Assembly (NCBI GenBank): GCA_911728435.2
Contig: OU452206.1
Location: forward strand, 10,632,297-10,696,296
Direction of reading: 5' to 3'
Length of the DNA: 64,000 nt
Source of the DNA: Apoderus coryli
Lineage: Eukaryota > Arthropoda > Insecta > Coleoptera > Attelabidae
The notes beneath the pieces are model-generated. The model searched no databases. It was not told the DNA's origin and worked only from the letters and a program-made list of their open reading frames with translations. Positions 33,458 through 47,100 of this stretch are shown here, piece by piece. Positions within the stretch are counted from its first letter, which is position 1. The number at the start of each line of letters is the position of its first letter. The position numbers were made by a program, and so were the translations under genes.

Positions 33458-35690
33458 GTAGATAAGTATATAGGTAATTAGATTTAGTGAAATATTTTTG
33501 CCAATCCCTACAAATTTAGTTAATATGATTAACTATATGTTTTAAATGTTTTTAAAAACATTGCAAAAACTACACACAAATTGTGGTAATGGGATAACGG
33601 CTTTCTCAAATAAAATTGTCAAGTGCTAGGCTAGATGGCGATCTTTGTGTTCACTGATGGGCATATAACCACAGCATAAATAACATCATTCCGAGTCCAC
33701 GTCGGCACTCGGCACTTTGAACTAATAATTTTAAACTTGTGACGTGTGACGCCGCCATTTTAGGAGAGAAGTCAGGTCCTGACTAAAAATAATTATATTT
33801 TTCAGTTTCTCACCACAGTACTGTATTTTTATTTTCGTAAAAATATTTAAGTACATAATATTGTCGCTGTCAATTTGAAAAATATTTGTAGTGTGTCATA
33901 GTGATTACATACGTTCTCTCCTATAATGGCGGCATGCGCGACGAGATGCGCATCACGCCTCGCAACTGGAGACTCGGTATACTGTTTTAATTTTATACTG
34001 TGATATAACCCTCCGAACAGAGCCATTCTGGCATTTGTGCTGATGCCCAATCTATTTTTTATTATGTTTTAGAGACATTGTGTGTTTAGTTATTACAAAT
34101 TGAAAAATTTGTATATGGAGAGAAATAGCTTGTACAGTCGAGTATTGCATCAAATAAAAGATATTTTGAATTTAAAACTAATGAATGTTTTGGTTAATAG
34201 GTACAAGTGGGTCACGTTGCACGGTTGGTGCTTGTTTAGCATAATTTTGTTCAGACGAACGCAAGCAATTGTTTGTGTTCAATGTTTTTGACGTTTTAAA
34301 TTTACAGTTAATTCAAGATAAGGACAGATGCACAATTTAAATGCATTTCACATGGTGACATATACAGGGTGTTTCAAAAAACATAGCTCATCGCTTAGTG
34401 GCAGATTGCTCATGTAACTTTTTCATATTGGGGTCCATTCAGCCTCGTTAATCCTTATATCTTGAGTACAATAAATTAGTCAAACCTTTCCTAAGCAAAT
34501 TATTTGACAATACAAAAAAGTTTATTTTTCCCTTTATTATGGCTTCGACGATACAAAAAATTTATTAAGTTATTAAGTTTCTACTAACGTTATCATGATC
34601 AATCAAGATTATGGTAGCGATAAATTTGTTTTATGTATTTTTAATATTGAAACATATTTCATTAATAATTATTTAGAAGGAGAAAGAAATAAGAAAAATT
34701 TTAAATTAATATTTTGTACAACATAAATAATATTGTTGGCTCTAATATAGTAGAATTTATACGAAGGGTACGTCTAATAAATATTAATAAAAGTGCCTTT
34801 ATAAAATGTATTTTTGTAAAAAAAAAAAAGAAAACATATTTTCTATAAAAAAGTATATCTATACAGAATGGTGCTTGTAGACGGAATTTTTAATTTGCAA
34901 GTTGGAATATGAAGTTAAAATAGAACATTTTTCGTTTTTACAGTTTTATTTATTTTATTTTTTGGTAGTCAATTAACTTATTGGAGTGAACCATGATTTT
35001 GTATTCTTTTTTAACTGGAATTACCTATACATGTCGATAGAACCATTGTTCTATCGAAGAAGTTAAGGCCAACTGGCAAATTTAAAGTTTGTATTCGCCT
35101 TGCGTTAGAAAACTTCTAATGCATGCTCTACAAACATGATCCTGTATATATTTTGTTTGTATTTACACAGCTTCCATGTGTTGTTAAGTTAATTTTTTTA
35201 TTTATTGAAATTTATTTAAAATGTTGTAATATTGTAATTAAGTGAAATTTAATTTGAAGTATTTAGAACATTTTTAAGTTATTTATTTTACATTCACAAA
35301 TTTTAATGTTATAACCGTTTTTATGAATAAACTCGTATACATAATAAAAAATGTTGCAGCTATAATAATTGTGTTATTATCATAAACATTGTTTAGTATA
35401 TTATCATTATTTCAATCATTTGGTTTGCAATATTGTCGGTATAATCATTTTTCGCCTTTTTATATTCAATAAAATATTCAGTACGTTTACAAGTTTTTTT
35501 TTTATGTTGGAGTTAGGATTTAGGAATATTATACAAAACCAAGGAGCGGCGCTCTAGTTCTACGTAGATAGATATGAAAAAAGATAGATTAGGATTTTCT
35601 ACTCCACTGTAAGCACAGCCACAATAGACCCTCGATGGTCGCCGTGGAGAGTCCGGTGCAGACCCACTCATTTTAAACCACTGAAGTACA
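33458..35690. other. SCAP 3' UTR and intergenic DNA
   Basis: Candidate AATAAA signals lie at 33,609-33,614 and later. A TACAGGGTGTTTCAAAAAAC end at 34,364 is a solitary DNA-transposon terminus. A phrase around GAGTCCGGTGCAGACCCACTC at about 35,645 recurs at about 57,960, marking an unnamed repeat. I see no gene. Any upstream exon of the MORN4 gene would lie between here and 36,992. Confidence 0.4.
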
Positions 35691-35739
35691 CATTTTTTGT
35701 AAAAACCCTGTCAAAACCATATTGAATCTGTTCTCTACA

Positions 35740-36350
35740 GCTGCATCTGCGGTCTGGTGCAAGGACGGGTTTCCCCGACTCAACACGGCTTCATGTCAAG
35801 AAGATCAACTCTTATGAAAGCAGCATTTATTGAACAGGTTTCCAGCGGGTGGTCATTTTGATGTTATATACGAACCTGGCTAAGGCTTTTGATAGCTTGG
35901 ATCACGAGGTGCTCCTTCAGAAGCTTGGGCATTATGGATTCGTTGGCAGTTTGAGGTCACTAATTTCATCGTATCTGCGCGATAGGGCCCACTCTTGTTT
36001 TTAATTTTTATAGACGACCTGAATGGCTATCTATATGGCAATAGATTGTTTTTTACTGACGATCTTAAATTGTTTGCTCCCGTTGAATCCTATGAGGACT
36101 GCGTTCAACTTCATTGTGCTCTTGCAGCTGTGGAAGATTGGTGTAATCTTAAGGGACTGTCATTAAACGCCAGTTCTTTCTCAAGAAAGAATAATATAGA
36201 TTTTCGATATACAGTTTGTCAGACTTTCCTTGGTTGGTGTTCCTCTACTACTTATTTGGGAGTTAAGTTTGACTCAAAATTGTCTTTCGTAGCAGATGTG
36301 AATGCTAAGTCCAGTGAAGCTATGAGAATGTACGGTTTTTAATAATATGA
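35740..36350 (+). mobile_element. LINE reverse-transcriptase fragment
   Basis: The traces run QHGFMSRRST, AFDSLDHEVL-like, then the open frame FLIFIDDLNGYLYGNRLFF-TDDLKLF, then CVQLHCALAAVEDWCNLKGL and TTYLGVKFDSKLSFVADV. These are the ordered reverse-transcriptase blocks of a jockey-like LINE. The catalytic box reads FTDD instead of FADD. The upstream part is frameshifted and the 3' part is missing, so the copy is dead. Confidence 0.75.
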
Positions 36351-36992
36351 TTATAAAGTATTTAAGACTAATTATCATTGTCTTGTTTTTTTTTCTATAT
36401 GACCTCGTAATTACACTACAGAGTATTAATATAATCAAATTATATTAAGCCACTTATACAAGTGAAACCCTACACAATACTTTCGTTTAACGTCCAATAA
36501 TTATTATTCTAGTAATTGTATAGCGTTTTCTGCTTGAACATAATGAAAGATACCAGTTCATGTAAGTCACCGCGGTTTTAAATAATTTCTGTTGTTCATC
36601 AGTAAAGATTTATAAACATTTCGTTGTGGTTCGTGGTTGTATTTGACGGTAGCTTTGTCTATTCAAACCACTGTTTGCCGATTGTTGTAGGACATGTCTC
36701 ATTATTATCATGTTACTCTACTTTGAAATATTAAAAATAATTTTAAACATGTTACATTGTACTTTAATCGGAAATAAAAGCTTAAGATTGAATTTGCTCC
36801 GCCAAAGACAACCCTAACAGTAATTTTATAAATCGAATCAAAATATCCCCATTTCGGTAAGACACTGTTTTCTGTTGCCTAAGTATTCCGGATCTAAAAG
36901 ACCTGTTCCTAATGGTTCTAGTCACTGGGCATACGTCCAGGAACAAGACACTTGTAGAAAAGCTCAATAGAAAGTGTTTCTTTTTTTTGTAG

Positions 36993-38043
<1,051 letters not shown>

Positions 38044-38057
38044 AAAATGTATTAATT

Positions 38058-38097
38058 AATAAACATGCTTTATTAATATTTGCAAAATATATTTATT
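38058..38097. terminator. Convergent polyadenylation signals of MORN4 and XRN1
   Basis: AATAAA on the plus strand at 38,058-38,063 follows the MORN4 stop by 15 bases. On the minus strand, AATAAA lies at 38,097-38,092 and again at 38,074-38,069, after the XRN1 stop at 38,194. Cleavage 10-30 bases past each signal would make the two mRNAs abut or overlap by a few tens of bases. Confidence 0.5.
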
Positions 38098-38193
38098 TAC
38101 CTATGTTTTTTAAAAACAAACACAATTTTTAAAAATCGATATATAAACTTAAAAAAAAATTAATTAATCAAAGAAAAAAATTAATAGACTTAT

Positions 38194-41100
38194 TTACGAT
38201 TTAGGTGCAAAATTGGCAGCAATCCTTGATTTTCTCTCTTTCGGTTTTTTCTTTTGTTGCTTACTGCTATGACCGGCCTGCTGCTGCAAAAATAAAAATT
38301 AGCGATATTAATCGGCCCACCACCGCTTAATAGCGGCAATTAAAGGTAAAGCATCTCCATACACGGTATCCAACTCGTTTTAAATTTCCTCACGTGATTT
38401 AATAAAAATAAATGATTTATTGTGCAAATAAATTAACACAAAAGGTTGGAGATTGGACCATATTTCCACTCTACCTAAATTATAAAAAAATTCGCACTGG
38501 TTGAGTTGGATTCAAATTCAACTTTTGACAAAATCATCCAGGTTTGGTACATTCGAAGGAGTTTATTAATACATCGAAGTCAAGAGCAAAAAATTCATTG
38601 TAACTTACAATATGGCTTAGAACGTTTCTAGTGACAAATTATCAAAATAAATAAATAGCCTACCTCAACCGTTTTTCGAACATCACCACCATTACTTGAA
38701 GCAGTGTCGTTGCGCTGCGTCATTTCATTATTTGTATCACTACTTTTACTAATTTGACGTTTAATGGCTTGCAGAGGCACGAACTGGTTGTTTAATACTA
38801 CGTTATCAGTCTTTGGGGGCAATGTCTTAGCCTCATCAGATTTTGGCGGTTCCACCCAGGTCTTTGGTGGTGTTGGAATGTTGTCTATTTCCGTACATTG
38901 GTTTTGGTCAATCCCCTTCTGCAATTATTGTTATAATAAGGTCTTTTAAACGTTCCCAAAATGATACACTACAAGTGTGGGAATACTAATTGTTAATTGG
39001 GAAACTCCTCAAATATAAATAGATAAAATCTTAAGATCACATATTTTTATTTATAAATACCTTGGTCAATAATATTTGTAATGCTTGCGTCGCCACATTT
39101 TCGCTGGCCTCTTCTCTACTTCCTCCCGGATTTCCAGTGAGAACTTTACCACTTGGTAGAACCAATTGAGCTCTTTCCATATTTTCCAGTTTATAATATT
39201 GATATCTCGGTAAGCCCAACCCATTTGACTGATAGTACGTGAGAAGTCTAACACTAGCTGGTGCCTTTGCAACTTGCTGAAATTTTGAATGAATGAATGA
39301 AACTGCCCAAAATATTATTGTTACTAAGGGCTAAATATATTCAGAATGTCCATCCGCAAACAATCACCACTGTGGGGCTCAGATATAGCTATTTTAATGA
39401 CATTGGCATGGTACAGATCGATTCCAAGGGTAAAGCATAATATGTCAACCCCCATACCCTTTAGGTCACACGCTGCTTATTTATTTACGGGCAAAGTCTA
39501 TTATTACAATACGAAAATAACAAAAAACAGGCGTGACAAACACTTAGATATCTAAGTAAACTAATTACAAGTACAACATCACAAGACCAAGCCAGTGTTC
39601 AATACTAATGGCAAAGCAGTTGTGAAAATCTTTTAAGAAAAGCCTCCCTCTCGGGAGGCCCGCATCATGTGGCCCACGAATTAGTTATCGGGGAGAAAAA
39701 GTTCAAGTCCAGGTCCGAACATTTATTGGCCAAACGACATGCCCTAGGAATAAAACTACCCCTGGCGTAATTTCTCCGGTAATATACCTCTTGAAACATA
39801 TGCGTCGTCCTAACAGCTCTGGGAGGAACATGGAGCCCCAATCTTGTAAAAAATGGTAAGTTCTCTGACGCTCCTACGCGCTTCCAACGTCGTCAATCAC
39901 ATCAATGCAACATAATTGTAGACATGGTCAACAGGTGGTGGGCGACGGAGCTTAAAATGTATAACTCTCAGGAAGCGGTTCTGAATCCTCTCGATATGAG
40001 CCGCATGACAGGTATACAGAGGACTCTGATGTATTTGTTGGGTTATTTACTATGTCAGAATGATGATGAGATATGTAATGAGAAACACACATGGTTGAAG
40101 ATTGACCCTTATCCGGAAGCTTGTACTATTTATTTATTTGTTTATATTTACCGAAAACATGTCAAATGTTAAATTAGATCCAACTGTGTCGCTAGTATTT
40201 TTATCATTTTTATTATCTTTCTTAATATTTTCTTTGTTTTCATTTAATCCGATTTTAAGTAGCGATTTTAGGAAATTAGTGTCCACAATAGGCCTTTGTT
40301 CCTCATAATCTGAATTTTTATCATCTTCTGGAGGCTTCTAAAAAAATAAATATCTGTTCAGTTGTCATTGAAAGTATTAAATACGGACATATTGAAAAAA
40401 TTAATAATATGAATATTATTTCTTGGCTTGTATAAACACAAAGCCAATAAATCTACTTTCTCATAATCTTTATTTCTGTCTTAAATTATACATTTCTGTA
40501 GGTACAATGAAATCAATCCGGTTCTCGAGTAAATATTTTTAAATAAAAATATTAAACCGAAGTAGTAAATACATTGAAATATTTCGATGCATTTAGTTGT
40601 TTAAAAACTTGATAACATTAAATAACTTTCAGATTTTCTCTATTACTCCTCACTAAAAATGTTACACCTTAATACAAAATTATGTAACGCTCTACTGAGT
40701 AACTGTAGTTTCTCTAGGATAGCCAGATATTATATTTCGGGAATAATCGAAAGTTTATCATCCTATGAATTAATTTAACGATACGCTTAAAACGGAGACT
40801 AATGATTGGATTTCCTGAAATAGGCAATTATAAGCCGGTTTACTGGAAAAAACTCAATCATAATTTTAGTTTAATTATAGAATAAAAAATCTATTTTGTT
40901 TTTGGGAAACAAAACATTTCCGCATAAAGAGGGAATTAATATTGACCTTGTAGTTCTCTTCCTAAGGAACCATATTTTTATAACACATTTATTTATTTTT
41001 ATCGCTATCTAAATTTATATAAAATATGATGTAGCATTCTTCGCCTTGTGTTGTGTGTGTGTATTTCAAACGCTCTAAATATCATGACAGCTGATAAAAA

Positions 41101-44100
41101 AATTATAAGAAGTTTTTAAGACGAGTATTAAATAGGCCTTACCCTTTCTCCTTTTTTATTGCTAACTGCATCTCGCGTAACGTTAGTTTGATTGAGCGAC
41201 GTAATAGTTATAGTTTTACTGACATTCCCATCATGCAACTCACTGTTCATTGAATTGTTTGACTGAGACGGTCTAGATACTGAATTTGCTGTGTCGCGTT
41301 CTTTACCGCCAATAAATTGAGCAAAAGCAGAATTTTCTTCCTAGAACATACCATTTTATTAAAATATGACTCGTTCCTCTTTTCACCCATGAGGCAAAAT
41401 GATACTTTCATGACACGCCATATTTTTCACTTTAGAGACCCTCCCGGTGGGACTTATCCGATATTATATAATGTGAAATAGACTTGCTCCTAGTTTAGAT
41501 GTTTCGTTTTATAACGCCACAATAAAATTTAACAATCAAGATCTACATGTTATTTACTTGAACTAATTACCTGTCTGAATTGCTGTTGTTCTCTTGGTAC
41601 TTTCTCAGTTACAACGCTCGGTGCATATCGAGCAGGATCAAAATATGGGGGTACTTGCTGTTGATACTGATTTGAAGGAGGTCCCTGATAACTACTAGAA
41701 CATCCATAAAATGGTTGACAATTCGAAGGAGGAATCGGCTGAGAGTTCATTGGACCATTATACTGTGGCATGTTATTTGTAAAACCTGGTGCTTCATATA
41801 AAGGTGCTCCTAAATATTGTGGAGGATATTGTTGTGGATACGAATAAGGTTGTATTAATTTTTGTAATCGCTGCGCTGGTGTGGGAACCACTTGGTGAAC
41901 TGCAGTTGGAGCTGTGGGAACACAGTTTTTGTTACATAAAAATATTACATTCAATATTACAACCAGTGCTACCTCGTCAGGATCCCTTATTTATCACTAT
42001 TACAATTTTAGTTAATATCACCATAGATATACAGGGTCTCTTAAATAGCATGCAAGATCGGTTAAATTAAAAAGATAAGTTGCTGTTGTCCATGCAAGAT
42101 CTGTTTACAGTGTGGCCTAATTCAAGTTTTTGAGAAACCGGGTGATTTGTGAAAAATTTCGAATTTTAATTTGTTGAATATTTCGAAAAGTATAAACCTG
42201 AGTGCAAAAAGTTAGGATTATAGAATCCAGGATTTTCGTCTACACAAACGGTATAATCAGTTTTTTTAAACTGATGTTGAACATTTGCGATATCACTACC
42301 AACTTATTTTTTTTTTAATGCGGACCTGGAAGTTTGAGTAAATCTCATTTCGGATACAACGATGTATCACACCAATATGTTTTCTTACGTTTCGAACTAA
42401 AAAATCCCATGATCAAAGCATGTAAACAAGAGTGCAATACAATGTTGCCAGATGGCTTTAAGGCTCAACAATTATCATGCCATCATCGTATAAAAAATCG
42501 GGATATAATTATAAAGGGTGTTTTTTATAGAGGTATAGAACTTTAAGTTGGCAATCCTTTTTTATCTGGCGGCCATTTTGTCAGCTGTCAAGTGATTTAT
42601 GTTTAATTTGGTTTGGCATTTCAACATGAATAGAGTGACGCCTGAACAACGCTTCCAAATTGTGCAAATTTATTTTGTAAAACATGGTTCTGTTCGAAAT
42701 ACGTATCGCACTCTACGTCCATGTCCATGGAACGTTTTCGCACCACGTTTACACTAAATGATAATACGCAACCACAGAGACGTTGTAGTGAAGAAGTCAT
42801 TGGTGGTGTAGAGCGTAGCGTAGGGGAAGACCCGAATCAGTCTATCCGCCATCACGCACAGGAATTGGATGTGTTCATCCACTTTATGGAAGATGGTATT
42901 CCTCTAGTGTATGTTGAGACACCGTTACATCCAGAAAAACTGATTGTTTGGTGTGCTTTATGAGCTGGTGGAATCATTGGTCCGTACTTTTTTAAAAACG
43001 ATGCTGGCCAGAACGTTACAGTCAATGGTGACCGCTATAGAGCCATGATTACTGACTTTTTCGTTCATCAATTGAACAACCAGACGTGCAGGAGCTGTGG
43101 TTTCAACAAGATGGCGCAACATGTCACACACCTCGTGCCACCATTGATTAATTGAAGGAAACATTTGGTAACCGCAGTTTCACGTTTCGGACCCGTGAAT
43201 TGGCCTCCAAGATCGTGCGATTTAACGCCGCAGATTATTTTCTGTGGGGATATGTGAAGTCGCTAGTCAACGCCGATAAGCCCGAAACGACCGCGTTATT
43301 GCCGATATACGGCCACAATTGTTGGAAATAGTAATTGAAAATTGGACCACCAGATTAGACTACGTCCGAACCAGCCGAGGCGGTCATATGCCAGAGGTCA
43401 TATTTAAATTATAATGCCAGAAGATTATCTTTCCAATAAAGCAAATTTTCATGTCAATTTACCAAAATTCATCTTTGTTTCATTCTGTTTAAAAGTTCTA
43501 TACCTCTATAAAACAAACACCCTTTACAAGCTTAGAAAAGTTTACTTTTAAAAATATTTCGCGTTTTAAATAGCCAGTATCTTAACCTAATTAAAGATCA
43601 CTAACAACAAGAACAACTCACGTGCTCGAACATTCCTTTCATCAAGCAATCTTCGACCATGTGATATATTAATAAAAGCCGTTTTTGGTAATCTATAACC
43701 TTTTCCACTAGAACAATTCATCTCCAAACCATCCTACAATGTTAATTATGATGAATAATAAAAATACACAAATAGGATAAACCAAAAATTATTTATTTGA
43801 AAAAAATACCTGGAATGGTGCGTCGAACACCACATCATACATGGTGTCTCTCTCGTTGCCGGTCGTAGATTGCTTGACCGCTATAATTGTGCCTTTCAGA
43901 CCCAAAGGGACGGAGAAGCCACTGCGAACATTCACTATTCTATCAAACAGCGATACAGTCATTTTTTCGTCAGGTACCAATGTATGTGACTGAATTTCGG
44001 GCTGAAATCAGAACATTTTGTAAACCTCTGTATTAGAAACTGAATAATACCGTTGATTGAAGAGTGTAAAGATACGATCCTACAAATAGTCTTTATTACT

Positions 44101-47100
44101 TTAATTTAATTATGGGTGTTCTTTTACAATTACAACTCCGCCATGTATAAAACCAACTTGGCAAAATAAACCGGCTATGGTGCCCATTGCCCATGATCTA
44201 AGGTTGTCACTATACCAGCGACAAGAGTCGCGTATCTAAAGTGTGTATATTGCGTTATTTGGCTTGGAATTGGATGTCGAAATGCGGTTTAAGAAGCATG
44301 TGAGCATCAATATTCAGAGAGCATATTCGTTATATCCCCATAGGCATCTACTATAACAACCATTGAAAACTTCTGTGATGTTATGTATGGACCGTGCCTA
44401 GATTGTTCTCATAAAGACAGAATTCAAAAAGTTCAGAGATCGTGCCTTAGATTCGTGTATGGAATTAGAAAATTTGAGCCTGTTTCGCACAAATTGAGGG
44501 AGGCTATGTGGCTGAGCATGCAGGATCGAAGAAAGCTACATTCGCTAGTTTTATTTAATAATATATATAATAACCATCGTCCTCCATACATCTCTAATAA
44601 AATTAAATTTAGGACTGATGTTCATACGTTGAACTTACGTTTTCGCGGACTTATTTCGCCCCCGCCTCATAAAACTTCATTATTCAAGAGATCATTTACT
44701 TACCAAATTTATATACTATACAATAACATACCAGAGGACTTCAAAAAGTTAGGGGTTACAGCTTTTAAGTTTAAATACAGGAATCGACTTTTGGATTTCA
44801 AATAGATTCTTTGTTTAATTTTTCTTTTCAGATTTTTTGTGGAAAGTTGTAAACTTTGATTGTAGTAAAAGGCATGACTAAGGAGTGCAGTTATTGGTCG
44901 GACGTATTAGAAATTTGGTTCTAAAGTTATGAATTTTGGGGTTGAACTTAAAAGTTTTATGAATTGTTTTCAACTCCATTTTGCATATCAATTCATTATT
45001 ATGTTATGTATTTATGATATTCTTACTTAATCTGTACGTTGTTATGATTTGAATGCAAATAAATGTATTATTATTTTGATCATCCTTCTGATTCTTTAAT
45101 CACCCACATCTATATGCTTAGGTTGTACGAACAACATAGTTAATGGATTACCATGGATTACCAGCCACAAGAAACTTTAAAACTGTCGCCCACTTAAGTT
45201 AAATATGCTTCGTAACTGTATCTGACAGAGTTTAATAAGCTGACATGTGCTCAGTAAGTGCATTGTACATACCTTATATAGAAATGAGACTCTAATTTGC
45301 ATTGTCACTTTCTTCGACGTAGACGTTTTAGTAAACTTATCAACAGTATTTTCAATTTCTTTTATTGCTTCTGGTTCCAAGACAGCACTACCACACGTTT
45401 GTTTCTCAATATTGTGTGTCGGAAGTGATTTCAACCATGCTTGGACTTCTTTCACTCTATCTTCCCTAAAATGAATCCGAATTTGATAAAAATAGGCAAA
45501 CTGCGCATGAATTGTCAGTATAGGACTAAAATGCATGCCCATCGCGTTTATGAAGAATAAACGAAACGTTGGCCAATATTCAGGGAATTGTTATTTTTGT
45601 CTTGCATCGGCAATTTCATCATCCCGGGATGCTCTTCAATATTCAGCTGTATTTTTTTAATAGGTACAAATGAGGTATGTTACTGAATACAATAAACTTT
45701 CCTAATTTGTGATATAGCGAGAGCCGTCAAGTATTCTGAAAAGGTACAAGGTGTCCAAAAAGGGTGAGGGTATTTATAAATTCTATAAAAAAGGGTAAAA
45801 AGCTAGAATGTGTTTATTTTTTGGACAATTTGTAGAGAAATTTTCGAAAATTAAGTGGCAAAGATTATATTGTCCAAATGTTGACCATCGCACTGCTGGA
45901 ACTGCACTAACGAAAACGGAATTACCCGCTACGCGTCTACACAATTGCAATATCTAAATTGAAATACTTTTTTCAAGTAAGTAATAACAGCTTTCCAAAT
46001 AACATCTACAGAATACAATTACATATAATTTACGTACCAATCTTCTCCGAAAATTTTTTCCACCGTCATATTATCATCATATCCAGTGTTAGCACTCAAA
46101 AATTCAATAACTTCAGGGAATTTTTCTGCATATTCCTTTACCAAGTCACTTGTCTTATCTGTATAATACCAGGTAGCACCTATTCTTCGAGTATAACCAG
46201 GTAATTCCATGTTTTGTTTGTTAAACTTTAAATCTAATCCAATGTTGACTGATTTAAGACCACCCTCACCTATACGCGGTGCTGTTATGAATAGACAACT
46301 TGTTATACGAGCAAACACCCCATTGCCAATACCTAAAAGCAATTTGATAAATGTCGGGGACTACGTACATCAAATTTAATATTTCTTAGTAACAGGAGAA
46401 TTGAACAAGGCTCCATCCTTTTCAACAGAGCTATGTAATATAAACAACACACAGATCATCCTTGATCATAAGGATTGATGTTTTTGTGTAGAATTAAGTA
46501 CCTTCCGCTTAATGTTTTGCGGCCGATCTCCCCTGATCAATACAGTACGCCGTTACCGCTCTGACGTGTCTGGTACAATGGCCAGGAGCTAGTGGTAAAT
46601 AATATCCTAATGCTAAGTTAGTGCTCGCATTAACACCACAACATTAGTGCTAGATGCTAGGAGATATGCAATGCTACCACAGACAATGTCTCTCAGAGAA
46701 CAGTTATTATTGCAGCATGTCTCGCATTTGTTGGTAATATTTTTGTTTAGTCATTAATATATACTTTTTTTACACAGGTTAAGAAAAATAAGCAAATTAG
46801 TAGCTGTGTCAATAGCTTACCAAGATGACTAGCGACATTAAACAACGTTTTGTAACTCCTTAAAATTTCTTTGTTGAATTGCACAACATTCGTAAAATCA
46901 GGTTCATCATATACGGTAATGGAAATTTTAGCTTTCTTAGTTGCTTCGATATCTTTGTTGCTGATAATCTGAAATATATAAAGACATCTACAATTTCATT
47001 GTAAAATCAGTATTGTTTGCATAAAAAAAATTGAATCTTAGAAACAAGTAATGGCAACATGATGGAGTGGCGATAAGAGTTTCTCTATAGAATTTTTTTT

